Shown piece by piece: positions 34,434 to 46,945 of a DNA stretch of 64,000 nt; within the stretch, counting starts at the first letter, position 1; every line of letters begins with the position of its first letter. The stretch is taken from NCBI GenBank assembly GCA_020726505.1, contig JAHLEZ010000014.1:1736001-1800000 (forward strand), read 5' to 3'. The translations under genes and the position numbers were made by a program. The stretch is from Leptodontidium sp. MPI-SDFR-AT-0119. Taxonomy: Eukaryota > Ascomycota > Leotiomycetes > Helotiales > Leptodontidiaceae. The notes beneath the pieces are model-generated. The model did no database searches and was not told where the DNA came from. It saw only the letters and a program-made list of their open reading frames with translations.

Positions 34434-35290
34434 TTGGGCAAATATCTCTAACGTTCAGGAATCTTGAAGGGAGTTAAAGGGAACTGTGCTTCGGCCATAT
34501 TACTTGACACTTTCTGCCCAGGTTACTCGATACCCGGGTAGTTCATCAGGCGAAGGTTATGACAGAAGTGGTGGGTTTGGAACAGGAAGTAAGTTACTGA
34601 TCCTCCTCATACCCAGCTGCACAAATGACTTACTAGCTACAGGAAGTATGCAATGATGGGTGATTTTCAGTTTGCAGTTCTTCGGGTTCCGTTACGATCT
34701 TTCTTTCCTTCTTCAAATATCATTAGATCCACTACTCAGACCCGCATCCAATTCTTCATTGAATTCGAAGCGGTCCCCGCAGAGCGATCACGCATCATCG
34801 ACACCAGAACAAAGATCTCAAGATCTGCGTGTCTGAAGGCATTCTGTGGATGCATTTGCGGGCTGCTGGGAGGAAAAGTAGCAGCGTCACTATTCGATTT
34901 CGCACAAAATGTACTTCTAGCATACCAAGCCATCTCGGGGCAACAAGCCGAGAAACTACAATTCTAAAACTTGCCACACAAAAACTTGCTTCTTGATATT
35001 TATTTATGCTGCTGACATCGAAGAGAGTACCCCCAGATAAGATGATAGATTTTGTTAGATAAGCTGAGATTTCGTAATAGTTTTGGATGGCGCTGGCTAT
35101 CAATCGTCCTTAGAAAGTCGCCAAGTAGCGTTGTTACATGGGAGCGACGGCAAGCAACCTCGCCTTTATTGCATGAGATCATCCAGAGATGTCTCCTAAC
35201 AACTTAAGGACATTGAATTTCTAGAACGGCGCTGAAGATCACCTCAGCTACGACTCCTAAACCTCATCTTAGCACCCTTCCTGGAAGCTC
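34434..35290. other. convergent intergenic region SNF2 / P450
   Basis: Both flanking genes end here. A 104-codon forward frame (34653-34967) has weak protein character and no motif; I do not call it. Confidence 0.4.
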
Positions 35291-37060
35291 CTACTTCCTC
35301 CTCCTCAGGTTCACCATCAAGTCTCGATCAGGTGGCAAAACCCCAGCACCCGCATAATTCTCATCAGGTCTCGCGGGTCTATCGGACTGTTTTCCGCTTA
35401 AGGTAACCCAATTGAGCGGCTCAATGTCAAATTTGAGGACAAGGAGAGCGGCTGCGACCATGATCTCTTGCTTGGCGAAGAATCTACCTGAACACATCAT
35501 GGTTCCACCTCCATACGCTAGAAGTCTTCTGTTAGCACAATACGAGAATCAAAAAAGCCTCGAGAACTTACGGAAGAATTGATCTGGTTTCATAGCTAGC
35601 TCGAACTGCGTTTTCTCTTCTGGGTCAGACGGCTTTATCTTCGGCATCTCGATGAACCTCTCAGGCCAGAATTCGTTTGCCGGGTGTCCGTCAACATCCC
35701 ATAGGGGGCCGTGGCTTGGAAGCCAGGAGGGAGACATGATATGGCTGCCCTTCTTGAGAACGTATCCGTCGCATTCCATATCCTCGATCAACATCCGGGT
35801 GATGGTGTTGGAACTTCGAACTCGCAAGCACTCAAGATAGATGGAAGTGAGTAAGGGGCTTTGGGCAATGAGATTCGGAACATCAATTGTCAGCTCGCCG
35901 TTCTGGTCTGTGATTGCTGAAGCTGAGACCTCCTCTCTCAAACGATCAATCAGACCTGGTCGTTGAATACACTCGAAGATAATCCATACAGCACAGGGAA
36001 TGGCGTTCGAGTTGATAGCCCAGATCATTGGCAGAAGTGCTGAGGCCTGTCCATCTTCACTGATACCGACATTATCCAGGTTTGCAGCTAACTGTCGAAT
36101 AAATCGAGACCCGAAATGAGGCTCCCAGTCTAATTCTGCCGATTCCTTGTCCGTGTTCTTCCATGCTGATTTGATCCATTTCTTGGTAGCGGCTAGCATG
36201 CGATTTCTAGCTGAGTGTCCTTTCCAGTACAGAAACTTTGGCATCCCAATGGCCATCAAGAGGAAAGCATTATCGTAGTCCCAGTAGATATCGTTGAAGT
36301 CGGGATTGAGTTTGTACATCTCCGTACCTATAACGGAAGTCATGGAGCCAGTAGCCATCACTCTTCTGAAAAATTCGTACAGAGGTACGGTGAGGGTCTT
36401 ATCCTTCGGTTCCTTGTTCAGCTCTTGGATGAAGCATTCTGTGAATTTGTTTGTGAGGACATTCACAGAAGGACCGCTTGCGAGATGCGCGTTGCCGGTG
36501 GCATGGGTCTTCTTCCAGATCCGCTTCTCCTCTGGAACATCTGTGAGAGGAACTGCTCCTGTCCCGGACGTGTCGTGAGCTAGGATAGCCATATCGTGAG
36601 CTTCCATGCCCGAGTTTCGGAAAAGCATCTGGGATGAGGCGTCTTTGCTCAACCTTTTCGAATTTCGAAATATCATTTTGATATTCTTGTCGCCGAAGAG
36701 GATGTATATGCCAACTGGGCCGACTCGAAGACGAACTGGCCTGTTTTGGGGCGACATTTTCCTTTGAGATCGTCAATGCTAGCCGTTTCTCTGCTGTAGT
36801 TCAGGTACTTACCTTGCATATGCATACATTCCATGTGGGTCTATCATTCTCGCAAACCCGCCAAGCCATGGAATGGAATATGGCAGTGTCAATGGCTCTC
36901 GTCCTTGAAATCGGCCAGCGTTGCCTCTCGATTGAAGCCAGTATCGACAGTGTGTAAAAGTCGTCGTCGCACCTAGAACTCCAACAATCATGGAGAGTAC
37001 GAAGAGTATGCCGTCAACAATCCTCACGCCAGTGGTGGCGGGAGTTATTGAAACCCCCAT
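35291..37060 (-). CDS. cytochrome P450 monooxygenase
   Basis: Exons 37060-36813, 36761-35572 and 35517-35291 give 554 residues. An N-terminal membrane anchor (RIVDGILFVLSMIVGV) leads to a Pro-rich hinge (LPYSIPWLGG). The heme-binding loop PYGGGTMMCSGR is intact with its cysteine. The K-helix ExxR is ECLR and the PERF-like FWPERF is present. The I-helix is unusual: AINSNAIPCAVW lacks the normal acid-threonine pair, as in some CYP7/CYP8-like fungal P450s. Substrate is unknown. The start was placed at MGVSITPATT before the anchor; a GTG frame extends further upstream without an ATG. It is divergent from the amidase. Confidence 0.9.
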
Positions 37061-37763
37061 TGCAATCTCCTGCAGGATATGTCTTCCGCGCTTGAAAAGT
37101 CGATAGAATAGAAAATCTTGTGTATTTCTCGTTACTTTGCCAAGTGGGGCTTGATACACTGTAGCGATTAGTTATTCTGCACGATCGTCATTCGTAGCAG
37201 CAATAAGTAGGGAGGCTCCTGACATCTTGAGGAAAGCGTCTGGGTGATAATGGTGTTGCTGTTCCTGTCAGCACTAGCAGCTCGGCTTTAGCTTAGCGAG
37301 GGGGTTCCAGCAAGGATCTTGAATTCCTCAACATTGATTGGAAGCAAATGGCGAATGAGCCGATATCATTGGCGGTCACAGCTATCCAAGACAACAATCT
37401 CTTGGGTACAGGACGTACAGTACCGTATTCCAGTGCGTGAGAGAATACCGCCAGCTTGTTTCGATTTCATACTTGACTTGCTTGGCTTGGGCTTTTTTTC
37501 TTTATCTTTGCTCTTGCTGAATATTCAATTGGGCCACTCTCTTGTCTCTCAACATCACTTAAAAGCTATCTGAGTTCGAAAACTATAAAACCATATCGAA
37601 TAACGTTTGCAGAAACCTTTCCAAGTTCAAGAGATTTCTCGGGGTCGGTCATGTGACGTCCGATTCCGCCCCACTTTTGCCAACCGCCCACGTCCCAGTC
37701 CGCAGCTGCATCATCCAATTCAATCCAGGACCAGACCCAACACCATGACTTGATCTCCAGACC
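37061..37763. promoter_or_regulatory. shared upstream region P450 / amidase
   Basis: About 700 bp between divergent starts of the P450 and the amidase. Co-regulation is possible; no binding site is identified. Confidence 0.4.
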
Positions 37764-40084
37764 ATGGATCCCTCCACGGCTGCTTTGGAGCAGAATGTCT
37801 CTTCAGCCATTCAAATCGCGGGATTGAAGTACCTCCCAAGTGAAGCTGTTGGCTCGATTTCCTTAGCATCCTCTATCTCTAGAAATGGTACCGATCCAGT
37901 TCCAGTGACAGTTGTAGGCTGACCTCTTTCTTTTTAAATGGTCATCCTATACCTAACATGTCCAGATTGATATATCTGGCTTGACTTCCATCAATTCAAC
38001 AGTCATTGAGAGCATTTCAAAGGATAGAATATCGAGCTTTCTATCCCGAGACGATGTTATTCATGAAAGCTTTACAAAGCATCTTCTCTTCAAAACATCC
38101 CCAGATGTCCAAGTCAGCTGGGGAAGTGACAATCTGAAAGAGGGCCTGTCTCATTTCCAATCAGATCTTCCTCGCGAGGGTCCATATCTTCTAATAGGTA
38201 CAACTTTACATAAAGTATACAAGCTCTACCCGGATGTCTACAATGCCTTCACGTATGGCATTCTGCAGTCAGGTGATTTATCAAGGTAAGGCTTGTGTCT
38301 TGAAGCTCTTTCAACTTGGCTTACACTCTAAGCTTTGGGAAGTCACCAGTAGAAGGATATATTCCCGTCCCCTCTCGACTCTATCACAACAAAAACGACA
38401 TCCAAAAGCCACTTTCCGGTAAGCGGATTGCAGTCAAAGATATCTACGATATTCAGGGCCTTGTCACAGGGGCATCTTCGCAAGCTTATGCAAGATTGAA
38501 TAAACCTGCACTGAAAACGGCTCGCTGTATCCAAGATCTCCTCGACCTCGGAGCTATTATTGTCGGCAAGGCAAAGACTGTTCAATTTGCGTCTGGGATG
38601 ACAGCGGGAGACTGGGCTGAGACCCCTTGTCCAACCAATCCTAGAGGAGACCAGCAACTCGATCCAGGATGCAGTAGCGCAGGGAGTGCTGCTAGCGTTG
38701 CTGGGTATGAGTGGCTGGATTATGCTGTTGGATCAGACAGTGAGTGCATCTTGTGTCTGCGGAGAACTTGACTGACTGTTGTTGAGGCCTCGGTAGCATG
38801 ACAGGCCCAGCAGCGAATTGTGGGATATTTGGTATCAGGCCCTCAACTGGAATCCTGTCCAATGATGGCGCATTGCCAGTCTCCAGGTAAGTCGATTCAA
38901 TAGGAATACCTCCCCGCAGAAATTTAACAAACTCGCAATAGCTATCTAGATACACCTGGCTGTTTTGCTCGAAGTATCACCGACCTATCTCTAGTCACGT
39001 CCCGATGGCTTCAGGGACAAAGCCTGAACCACCCAGGTATCCCTTCTCATTTGGCAGGTATTCGCTTCCAATATACAAGGGCAAGACTAACAATTGAACA
39101 GAAACCCACCAGGATACTGATACCAGAGGAAGCCATCCAAATATTTGTCCGTACACAGCTTGATTCATTTGGCGGGTTTCTTGCAGAACTTGAGCGACAT
39201 TGCGCAGTGAAGTCAACAACATTCAGTTTAGCCGACCGATGGGAATCGAAACGTCCACCAAAAACCTCATCTTCAGTAGAAAATTACATTGCAACGGTGA
39301 GATCCTTAGACAAATTGCAACAGGGACAATCTAGTTAATGATCTATCAGACCGTCGCTCATATACAACTTTACGACTCGTATCACAACAATCTAAAGTTC
39401 CGTACCGATTACATGGCTGCATTCGACGAGAAGCCTTCAGTGGATCCCATGGTTCAGTTCAAATGGGACCTCGCTAGTAAATTATCTGATGATCAATACA
39501 AAGAAGCTTGCAAGGAGAAGATGATTTTCAAAGAGTTCTTGGAGAAGGAGGTTTTCACTGATCGAACAATCATGATACTTCCTGGAGGGTATCCTGGACC
39601 CTCTTACCGAGACGAAGTTTCAAGGTGCGTTTTTTCTCCCTCAACCTGAGGCTCGACTGGTCTCACACATTAAGTAGCCTTGGTGATGTAATGTACGTGC
39701 TGATTTTGACCCACCACTGCCAGGACGGACGAGCAAAGAATGAAGTGGCAAGGCTATGGTCTTCAAAACACAACTTTCTCAGTACTGGGAGGGTTGCCAG
39801 CTGTAGTTTTACCAGGTACGGCTCTCCGCGTATATCAAAGGTAATTGCTGACTCTAGATAACGAAGTGGGTGAACGAATTTATAAGTCGAAATTTTCGGG
39901 GCGAGACGAAAAGCAGCCCATCAGTGTGATGATCGTAGGGCCTTGTGGTAAGAGTCTTTTGAAAGTAAGAGAAACGAAGCTGACGGTGGAAGGATCGGAT
40001 AATTGGCTAGTAGGATGTTTGGAGAAGGTCTGGAAAGAAAGTGGGAGGCCGTCGAGTGTGAAGGTGGGCACAAGCATGTTTTGA
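37764..40084 (+). CDS. amidase-signature family hydrolase with N-terminal extension
   Basis: Roughly eight exons joined by frame. An N-terminal region of about 170 residues, unrelated to the amidase core, is followed by SFGKSPVEGYIPVPSRLYH. The amidase signature is clear: catalytic Lys in GKRIAVKDIYDIQG, then GCSSAGSAASVAGYEW with the cis-serine, and the nucleophile serine in the next exon (GSMTGPAANCGIFGIRPSTG). The C-terminal half is RTDEQRMKWQGYGL, SVLGGLPAVVLP and, after an intron, DNEVGERIYKSK. The Ser-cisSer-Lys triad appears complete. Similar N-terminal extensions occur in fungal proteins annotated as Arp1-like, where the true activity is unclear. It could act on a xenobiotic or metabolite amide. 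Confidence 0.82.
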
Positions 40085-40198
40085 TGCCATCTCTTATCTC
40101 GGTACAGATGAGTCGAGATGGATAACTATCAATTAGAGCGTTGAATATCATCAAAGATCTGCGTCTCTCCAGTGGGTAAGTCTAAGTGGTATTTTCTC

Positions 40199-41292
40199 TC
40201 ACTTCAAAGCAGGAGTGTCCCTGAAGAGTTCAGAGACATAAATCTCTGGGTACCTTCCTCCAGACACCTCAGCAGCCTCAACAATCTTCCTAATCTCCGC
40301 GATCTCGTCCTCGGTGAGCTTGACCTCGAAAGCCGCAACGTTCTCCTCTAGATACTTGGTCTTCATCGTACCAGGGATAGGGAAAATCTCTCCCTGGGCC
40401 AGCAGCCACGCCAAACTCAACTGCCCAGGTGAGCAACCCTTCTTCGCTGCCAAAACAGCCAACTCATCAACCAGCTTCAAATTCTTCTCAAAGTTCCCAC
40501 CACTGAATCTCGGCAGATACCTCCTCACATCTCCATCCTCAAAGTCATCCACAGACTTGAACCGACCTGTCAACATCCCCCTTCCGAGCGGACTGTACGC
40601 AATGACCGCGACGCCCAGCTCTCGACACGTGTTCAGCAAGTTAATCTGCTCCGACTCAATATCCAGCGAGAACGGTGAGTACTCGACCTGAACAGCAGAA
40701 ATGTGATGGAATTTACAAGCTCTCCTGAGAGTTTCAGCCGACACCTCGCTCAAGCCGAGATAGTCGATCTTCCCCTCATTCTTGAGCTCAACCATAGCTT
40801 GCACCGTCTCCTCGATCGGAGTTTTCCCATCAACACGATGCGCGATGTAGAGATCAATTTTGTCAATCCCAAGACGTTGAAGACTTTTCGCGCACGCGAG
40901 CTTCACGTACGGGGCGTCGGAACGAAGCGTGGCTATTCCTGCAGAGTCGATTGAGACGTAGCCGAATTTGGTGGCAAGGAAGATGGAGTTGCGTTTCCCG
41001 GATTGGGCGAACCATTTCCCCAGGAGGTCTTCGCTGTCGCCGTCTGGTTTGAGTTAGATGTGCTGTTCTGTTCTATGCTATGCTTTAAGATGCTTGTGGA
41101 GGGGAACGTACACATGTCAGCGGTGTCCCAGAATGTGGAGCCGAGTTCGACAGCGCGGTCGAGAAGCTGGAAGCGTTCTACATCTGAGATGGGGGCGTTG
41201 GAGTAGAACGCACTCAGTCCCATGAGGCCAAGCCCAATGGCAGATACTTGAGGGCCACCTCTGCCAAGCGGACGAGTTGGGAGGAGCGCCAT
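40199..41292 (-). CDS. aldo-keto reductase
   Basis: Exons 41292-41112 and 41043-40199 give 341 residues. The beta-barrel enzyme shows the full catalytic tetrad: Asp in FWDTAD, Tyr right after the intron (YGDSEDLLGKW), Lys in LATKFG and His in YIAHRVD. The NADPH-binding end has PIPGTMKTKYLEEN. It belongs to the group of AKR13-like enzymes with a VEYSPFSLD stretch (YakC/Plr1-like). Substrate is unknown. Its 3' end lies 114 bp from that of the amidase, tail to tail. Confidence 0.93.
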
Positions 41293-42299
41293 TGTTTTGG
41301 AGGAATTTGATCTCGTCTTTGCTTTGTGACCGAAGTGAGAATGCTGATGTTGATTTGGATTATCTCTTTCAAAACGCACCAAACCATTGCTATTTGTACA
41401 AAATCTTGAGTCTTGGACAGTACAGACACGGATTTAAGACGTATGGTAAAGCCGTTCCTCCATTCTCTTTTTGGAGAATGAAAACGACTCTGTCCGTTTC
41501 ATTTTTGGATATACGTGGAAATTAGTTTCCCTTGGCAGTGGATAGACCCCACTTTCAATCGACTTAGTAAATGGAGTCTGGAGTACTGGACGGAGGTCCA
41601 TACAGCTGGTATCTTTAACTCCTTGGGTCGACGGAGGGTCGGCAAACTTCAACTAACACAATTAGGTATCCACATTAAACAGAGAAAGTACTCCTAGACC
41701 CCTCAAGTTTAAAGAAGGATATCGGGATAAAGATTGTTATTGTTTCTGTTTGCTGTGTTCGTGACGACTAGGGACGGCAACGGACCGCTGTACTTACCTA
41801 CCTGCCTCTTCTTCTTTACTTACCGACCTACTTACTTGAGTATTCATTCGAATGTCGTTGTATAAATTTTTTTTACGTTATTTCGATGCGCCGCTACATT
41901 TGAACTTTTCTAACAATATGTAGGGAAGCAAGCGGGAATGTAAGGAAACAGATAGGCAAAGGTAAATAAGTGAGTACAAAGCTTAGCGAAGCCCCTGAAT
42001 TAACCTCGACTTCACAATTGAATTCAGAAGGCATTAATATGCCAAATCAAAAGAATCTGCATGTGCATGTATTCCTCGTAATATGCGCATCAAGGAAAAC
42101 CCTTTCCAGAGAATTCTATCAGATGACACAAAAGTTTTTAGCTTAGTTTAAAAAAGTCAGGGCAATTCGATTACTTGGTTTAAAATTCTGGGTACTGCAG
42201 TCACCTTCAAAGATAATCGGGATTGCTCGGACTTTACCCCAATAACTAACATGTTTATAAAATAGAAGCTATAACTACCCCCATCAAGTATACCCTCAC
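41293..42299. other. intergenic between AKR and dioxygenase
   Basis: About 1 kb with short ACTTAC-like repeats near 41800. No gene is recognised. Confidence 0.5.
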
Positions 42300-43565
42300 T
42301 CAAAAGGTAGTTAAAGTAGCCGCCGCACCAGTTGACGTTCTAGTTCTGGTCGGGAAACCTGATGGCGGACCACCAGGACCACCACCACCATTCGAATTAG
42401 CCACTCCTCCATTCTCGCCGTACACAACTGCGGCTTGAATAGCTTCTTGCCTAGAAGTATCGATCCCGAACGCAATCCAAGCGAAAATGCCGTCTTTAAC
42501 ATCTGCACTGAGGAGGGAGTATTCCACGACGGGATCTCCCACCGCGGCGGCTTGGGCGAAGATTCCATCTTGGGCATTGGTGGTCAAGGGCTGGGTGTTG
42601 GACGAGTATGGTGAAGTGGCTTCGACTTGAGTGGAGAGGGCTTGGTCGAAGAAGAGCTGGCCGATGTGCGAAACTGCAGTTCCGGCGAAGGTATTGTTCG
42701 GCAGGATACTGTTGATTGCTACTGTAAGTAACTTGTCGACGGATGCATAGATGACTTGACTTACGTTCCATTAGCATGAGTAGCGACGTGAATGTGGTGC
42801 GTTCGGCCGGTGTAATGGCCAGGATAGAAGGCGGTGAACTGAGCTACACCGTCGATGTCTGTGGGTTGCAGGCCGCGGCTGTGAGTTGTGTTGATGTTAC
42901 TTGCATCGGCACTGTTTCCATTGCTTCCTGCTATAACACCACTGTAGACACCTGTGGAGTTGGCATGCCAGAAGTCTACCATGATGTCTGGGACAGGCTC
43001 GCATGTTGATACGTCGATGACTTGGATGTCGAGGATTAGGTCGACACCTTGCTCGTGGTCCGTCTCCCTGAGATCTGAACGGATGAACTCTCCTGAGACG
43101 TAGTATGGACCTTCAGTCACTTCGGGGACCAAGATGCAAGATTGGTTGCCGGCAAAGACGATATCTGTATCAGTGTGCGGGGTGTATACGACTGGAGATA
43201 AGTGGTTTGTATTCAACACTGTTGCTGCATCTCGGTCGTCAAGTCGAGTGTCCATGTCGCGAGCTTTGATGAAAGAGGGATCTGAAGAAATTAGATAATG
43301 TTTTGTAGAACGGACAGAGATATCAGGTACCCGTAGCGAGACTTCGCTTCTCCCTCTCTGCCTTTAGAAGAGCAGATCTTCGATTGATAGTCCGGTCTTC
43401 ATGGCCTCGGACTTTGAGCTTTGCAGAGCAATGGCTAATGTCTCGTGGGTTGTGTCCAAGAGCTTTGGCACGCTGCCCAATCTCGTGATTGATATCATGT
43501 CCAGGATGTGCTTGGACAATGAGCAGAGTGCTGCTCAATGCTACAATCAGAGACGGAAAGTGCAT
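42300..43565 (-). CDS. secreted intradiol ring-cleavage dioxygenase-like protein
   Basis: Exons 43565-43331, 43281-42765 and 42708-42300 give 386 residues. The third exon uses an AG at 42709, which keeps the frame, rather than the nearer upstream one. A signal peptide (MHFPSLIVALSSTLLIVQA) and a basic propeptide-like region come first. The intradiol core has GPYYVSGEFIRSDLRE, VDFWHANSTGVYSG and GRTHHIHV; the Tyr and His residues match the two-Tyr, two-His non-heme Fe(III) ligand set. The C-terminus is Gly/Pro/Thr-rich (GGGGPGGPPSG) and could be a linker or attachment tail. Secreted members of this family open catechol-type rings outside the cell; the substrate here is unknown. Confidence 0.9.
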
Positions 43566-44428
43566 GATGATAATTTCAATGACATTGATATGAGTGACAG
43601 TAGTATGCTTCAGGTATTGAATAGTCAAACGAGGTATTCGCAATAACTAGAAGGTAGAATGGCAAGTTTGGGCGATGAGAACTTATATGGTACTCCTCTT
43701 CAATGTATTAGACGGGGGAACTTTTCACAACAGGCAGGTCATTACTCCCAGACAAGGGACATCAGAATTGCAGACAACTATCGCCATTGATAGAATTTCC
43801 ATGTGCTCTTCATGGTTACAAGACGCGCGTCGAAGAGGAGTATTCAAGGTACTTCACAACAGTAATGTAAACAGATCAGGAAGCTTCTCCTTTGCCAAGT
43901 ACCAATCGGAGAATCCCAATTAGTGATTTCGGAAACGAAGCTTTTCTTGGATAAACAACAAGCACGCAAGACTAGCACCGGCAGACAATGCGGGGGGAAA
44001 TACTTGGAATGCCGGCTTGGCAGTCCTTTGACGATCAAATACCTTCCTACCGTAGCTAGGACGAAAAACGACGAAAAACAATTTACATGAAAATACTGCT
44101 AAGTCGAGATAAGATGAGCTTGATAGAATCGATTGCTTGCATTGCGCTGACGACGAGTTACAGGCGGCTGAATCTGCGGATAATAAAATGGAAGTCGAGG
44201 CTGGGCCAAAGTCCAGGATTAGACATCTTAGCGACCTCGTACCAGACAGCGATGGCAACAGATGTGACAAAACGAGTGTCGGCACAGGGTATTTCCATTA
44301 GAAACGTACCTCAACAACAACTGCATTATAAAAATCCGTCCACTTATCTTCGGGGACAGGCGGTCGCGTATGATATCGAGCCATGGGTAATGTCTTGAGA
44401 CGGAATTCTATTGTATCTTCGGACGCAT
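43566..44428. other. intergenic with a possible small split gene
   Basis: On the reverse strand, MARYHTRPPVPEDKWTDFYN begins at about 44384 and a block ending with KPAFQVFPPALSAGASLA stops near 43920. Both look protein-like and the second could be a membrane helix. I could not join them with consistent splice phases, so I do not call a gene. Confidence 0.3.
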
Positions 44429-45150
44429 TTACTCCTTCCTGAACTTGGCGGGTATATTTTGCTCCACTATGGGCATCCTATCCAGCGCAGCAACTCGCTC
44501 TGCCTCGTCCTCCATCTCGTCGTGCTTCCTGAAGTGCTCAATGTCCTCGGGGTGTATCAAGTCTTCCTCCTTAGTGTTTTCATCGTGGTATCTAGGAATC
44601 GTTAACTTGTCCTGCAGCATATGTAATGACAATACTCACCTCTCCCAATGGTGAATCTCATATTCCATCTCCATGTCCCAATGATGACCAGGTCCTGTGC
44701 CAAAATCCGGCAAGGTTCCTTTCCTCTCCTGGGTGAAAGCCGTCCACTCTTCTCTTTCCACCAATCCATTGTTGTTCGTGTCCATCAATTTTAGAACCTC
44801 TCGCAGTATCTCTGCTTTCTTCTCGTGAGTCACATCCTTCGCTGTCTCGTCCTCCATTCCGTATGTTTTCAAGATTTCCCGGGCGTCCCAGAATCCGTTG
44901 TCATCGTAATCATGGAGAGAGAAGAAGGAAGGCGCGTCAAAATTGCCAATATGATGCTCCTCTGCTTCGAGTTAGTATGGCAGACTAAATAAGATGAAGA
45001 ATAAACTGTCTTACCAGCCATATGCCGTGTTGCCCAGTCAGCGTTCGGGTCGACCTGCAAAGGCTTTTGATGTGCTCCTCCATGCGCCACCACGATGCTA
45101 GCAAGAGCCATTGAGGCCACGCATGTCAATATTGCCCGTCCGAATGTCAT
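44429..45150 (-). CDS. secretory-pathway EF-hand protein (SSP120/nucleobindin-like)
   Basis: Exons 45150-45015, 44961-44640 and 44591-44429 give 206 residues. A signal peptide (MTFGRAILTCVASMALASIVVA) precedes HGGAHQKPLQVDPNADWATRHM, a motif typical of these proteins. Two EF-hands follow: DYDDNGFWDAREI and DTNNNGLVEREEW, both with full calcium-ligand positions. The Glu/His-rich C-terminus suggests a soluble lumenal protein. Yeast Ssp120 works with Emp46/Emp47 in ER-to-Golgi transport; the assignment here is by resemblance. Confidence 0.85.
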
Positions 45151-45951
45151 TGTTGTTGACCGTCAAGCGACTGAAACGCAAGAGGGGGTAGGATGATAGG
45201 GCAGGCAAGCGAAGGTGTGGATTTGAGATGGGATGGTTTATTGACATTCAAGCCTCAGAAATATCAATTCTATTCAGGGGCTCACGATTCGCCGCTGACG
45301 CCCGGGCCCGCTACCTCCGAAATCTACGCTAGGCTCGTCACGTACAAGCGTTTCGCTTAGTGATGATCAAGAGAAAGTCGATCATAACTGAACCAAAAAT
45401 ACCATCTTTTCTAATTCCACTGCATCACATATTCAGCCCTAACATGAACTCACCCGGTGTTAGGCGACTTTCCATGCCAGGGATGCGCCTCGAAGCGGAT
45501 TTACCCGCCCACAACATCCGCACGTATTCTTCCAGTCGCCAACGTTGTTTTGTTCCCGTCATGTTTAACCCCTATACTCGCTTGTACATCAGCCGTCCCT
45601 AATGCACGATGACCGAGGCCAAGAAACCTCAAACCCTCATGGCTGGATCGAAAATCGAGGGGTTTGTGTGGTCTGAAGAGCGCATGTGGTCCACGAGAAT
45701 CGCGGTGTGCGCCTCTTTCGAAAGCAGGTTCGAAGCTCATACATAAGAAGGCGGGCAAATCCCGAAAATCGCATTCTTCTCTATTATCCCCGACGGTTTT
45801 TCAACAGCTCTTGATTTCTAATACTACATCCTGCAACAAAGCAACTTGCAGCACACAAACGCTTGCGGGCGATCCAACCCCTGTACTGCAACCACACTTC
45901 CCCATCAAAGTTCTAGGTTTCACGTCATCATTCCGGATACTCGGATCAACC
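45151..45951. other. intergenic between EF-hand and glycine-zipper genes
   Basis: Divergent promoter region. An upstream in-frame ATG at 45664 would extend the next protein but without conserved features. Confidence 0.5.
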
Positions 45952-46945
45952 ATGGAGGAATTCATCGAATTGGGTTTGGAAGGGGCCGACAAGATGATAG
46001 ACAAGCATTTCCATAAAATGCCCGACAAGGCACTGGATCCCGACACGTACAAGCCGAAGAACATCCACCGTCCTCACCTTCATAAGAATCGCAAGAACTC
46101 CAAAGACACCCATTCAGACTACGGATCCGTATCAGACACAGAGAGAAAACCTCTATCAATGTCAAATCAAGCACCTCCAGAATACAGGAACGTCGCTGCA
46201 GCAGATGCAGGCTATTCGTATATGCCTCCAGATTCTCAATTCGCTACCCCCGCCATTCTATAGTCGCGAACCACCTCATCCAAGACCAGAATATCTACCA
46301 TCGCCGCCACCGTCTGCGCCCGCGAATCCATACTACACACCTCCGCCGTCTGTGGGAGTCCCCCGTATGGCGATGAATCGAGGACGGGACGTTGATCCTT
46401 ACGATGATGATTACCATTCCGATTCCTATCGCTCGCCTAGACGACCAAAGGCAGTAACTCGGAGGAGCAGCTCATATCATGGACCAAGAGACAAGGACAA
46501 CTACGGATATGACCAGCAATTATCTCGTCGGCACGGCATTGGCTCTGAGAGACTCGATCGATACAGCGACAAAGCGAAAGATACAGCTCATCGCTATAAG
46601 TTGAAGGAGGATATGAATAGTGTCTTCACGGCTAGTAAGGTTGGGTTGACAGGTGGTGCGGTGGGAGCTGTTGTTGGAGGATGGGCAGCTCAAAAGGCGC
46701 AGATCGGGTACCGGAAAGATGGGCACAAACATGATCCGAACCCCCTCCTGACGCTTCTTGGAGCAGCTGTTGGCGGATTAGCAGTCAATGCTGCTGTGGA
46801 TAAGTGGCAGGATGGCAAGAAGGAGACAACAAAGAAGGAAGAGAAATGGGAAGACAAATTTGGAAGCGAGGATGAGAGTGATGGCGGACGAAGTAGGAGA
46901 AGTCATAGGAGAGACCACCGAAGCCGGAGGGACAGTTACGATTGA
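45952..46945 (+). CDS. glycine-zipper hypothetical protein, 315 aa
   Basis: Exons 45952-46217 and 46264-46945, joined across a 46-nt intron; without it the frame stops at 46263. The protein begins MEEFIELGLEGADKMIDKHF. A Pro/Tyr-rich disordered middle (RPEYLPSPPPSAPANPYY) and Arg/Asp/Ser-rich stretches follow. Two small-residue hydrophobic segments come next: GLTGGAVGAVVGGWAAQKA and LLGAAVGGLAVNAAVDKW, the glycine-zipper pattern of membrane-associating helices. The C-terminus is very basic (RSRRSHRRDHRSRRDSYD). The function is unknown; such fungal proteins are widespread. Confidence 0.75.

Noticed and set aside
34653..34967. 104-codon forward frame after the SNF2 gene
   Set aside because: No motif and no partner exon; lies between two convergent gene ends.
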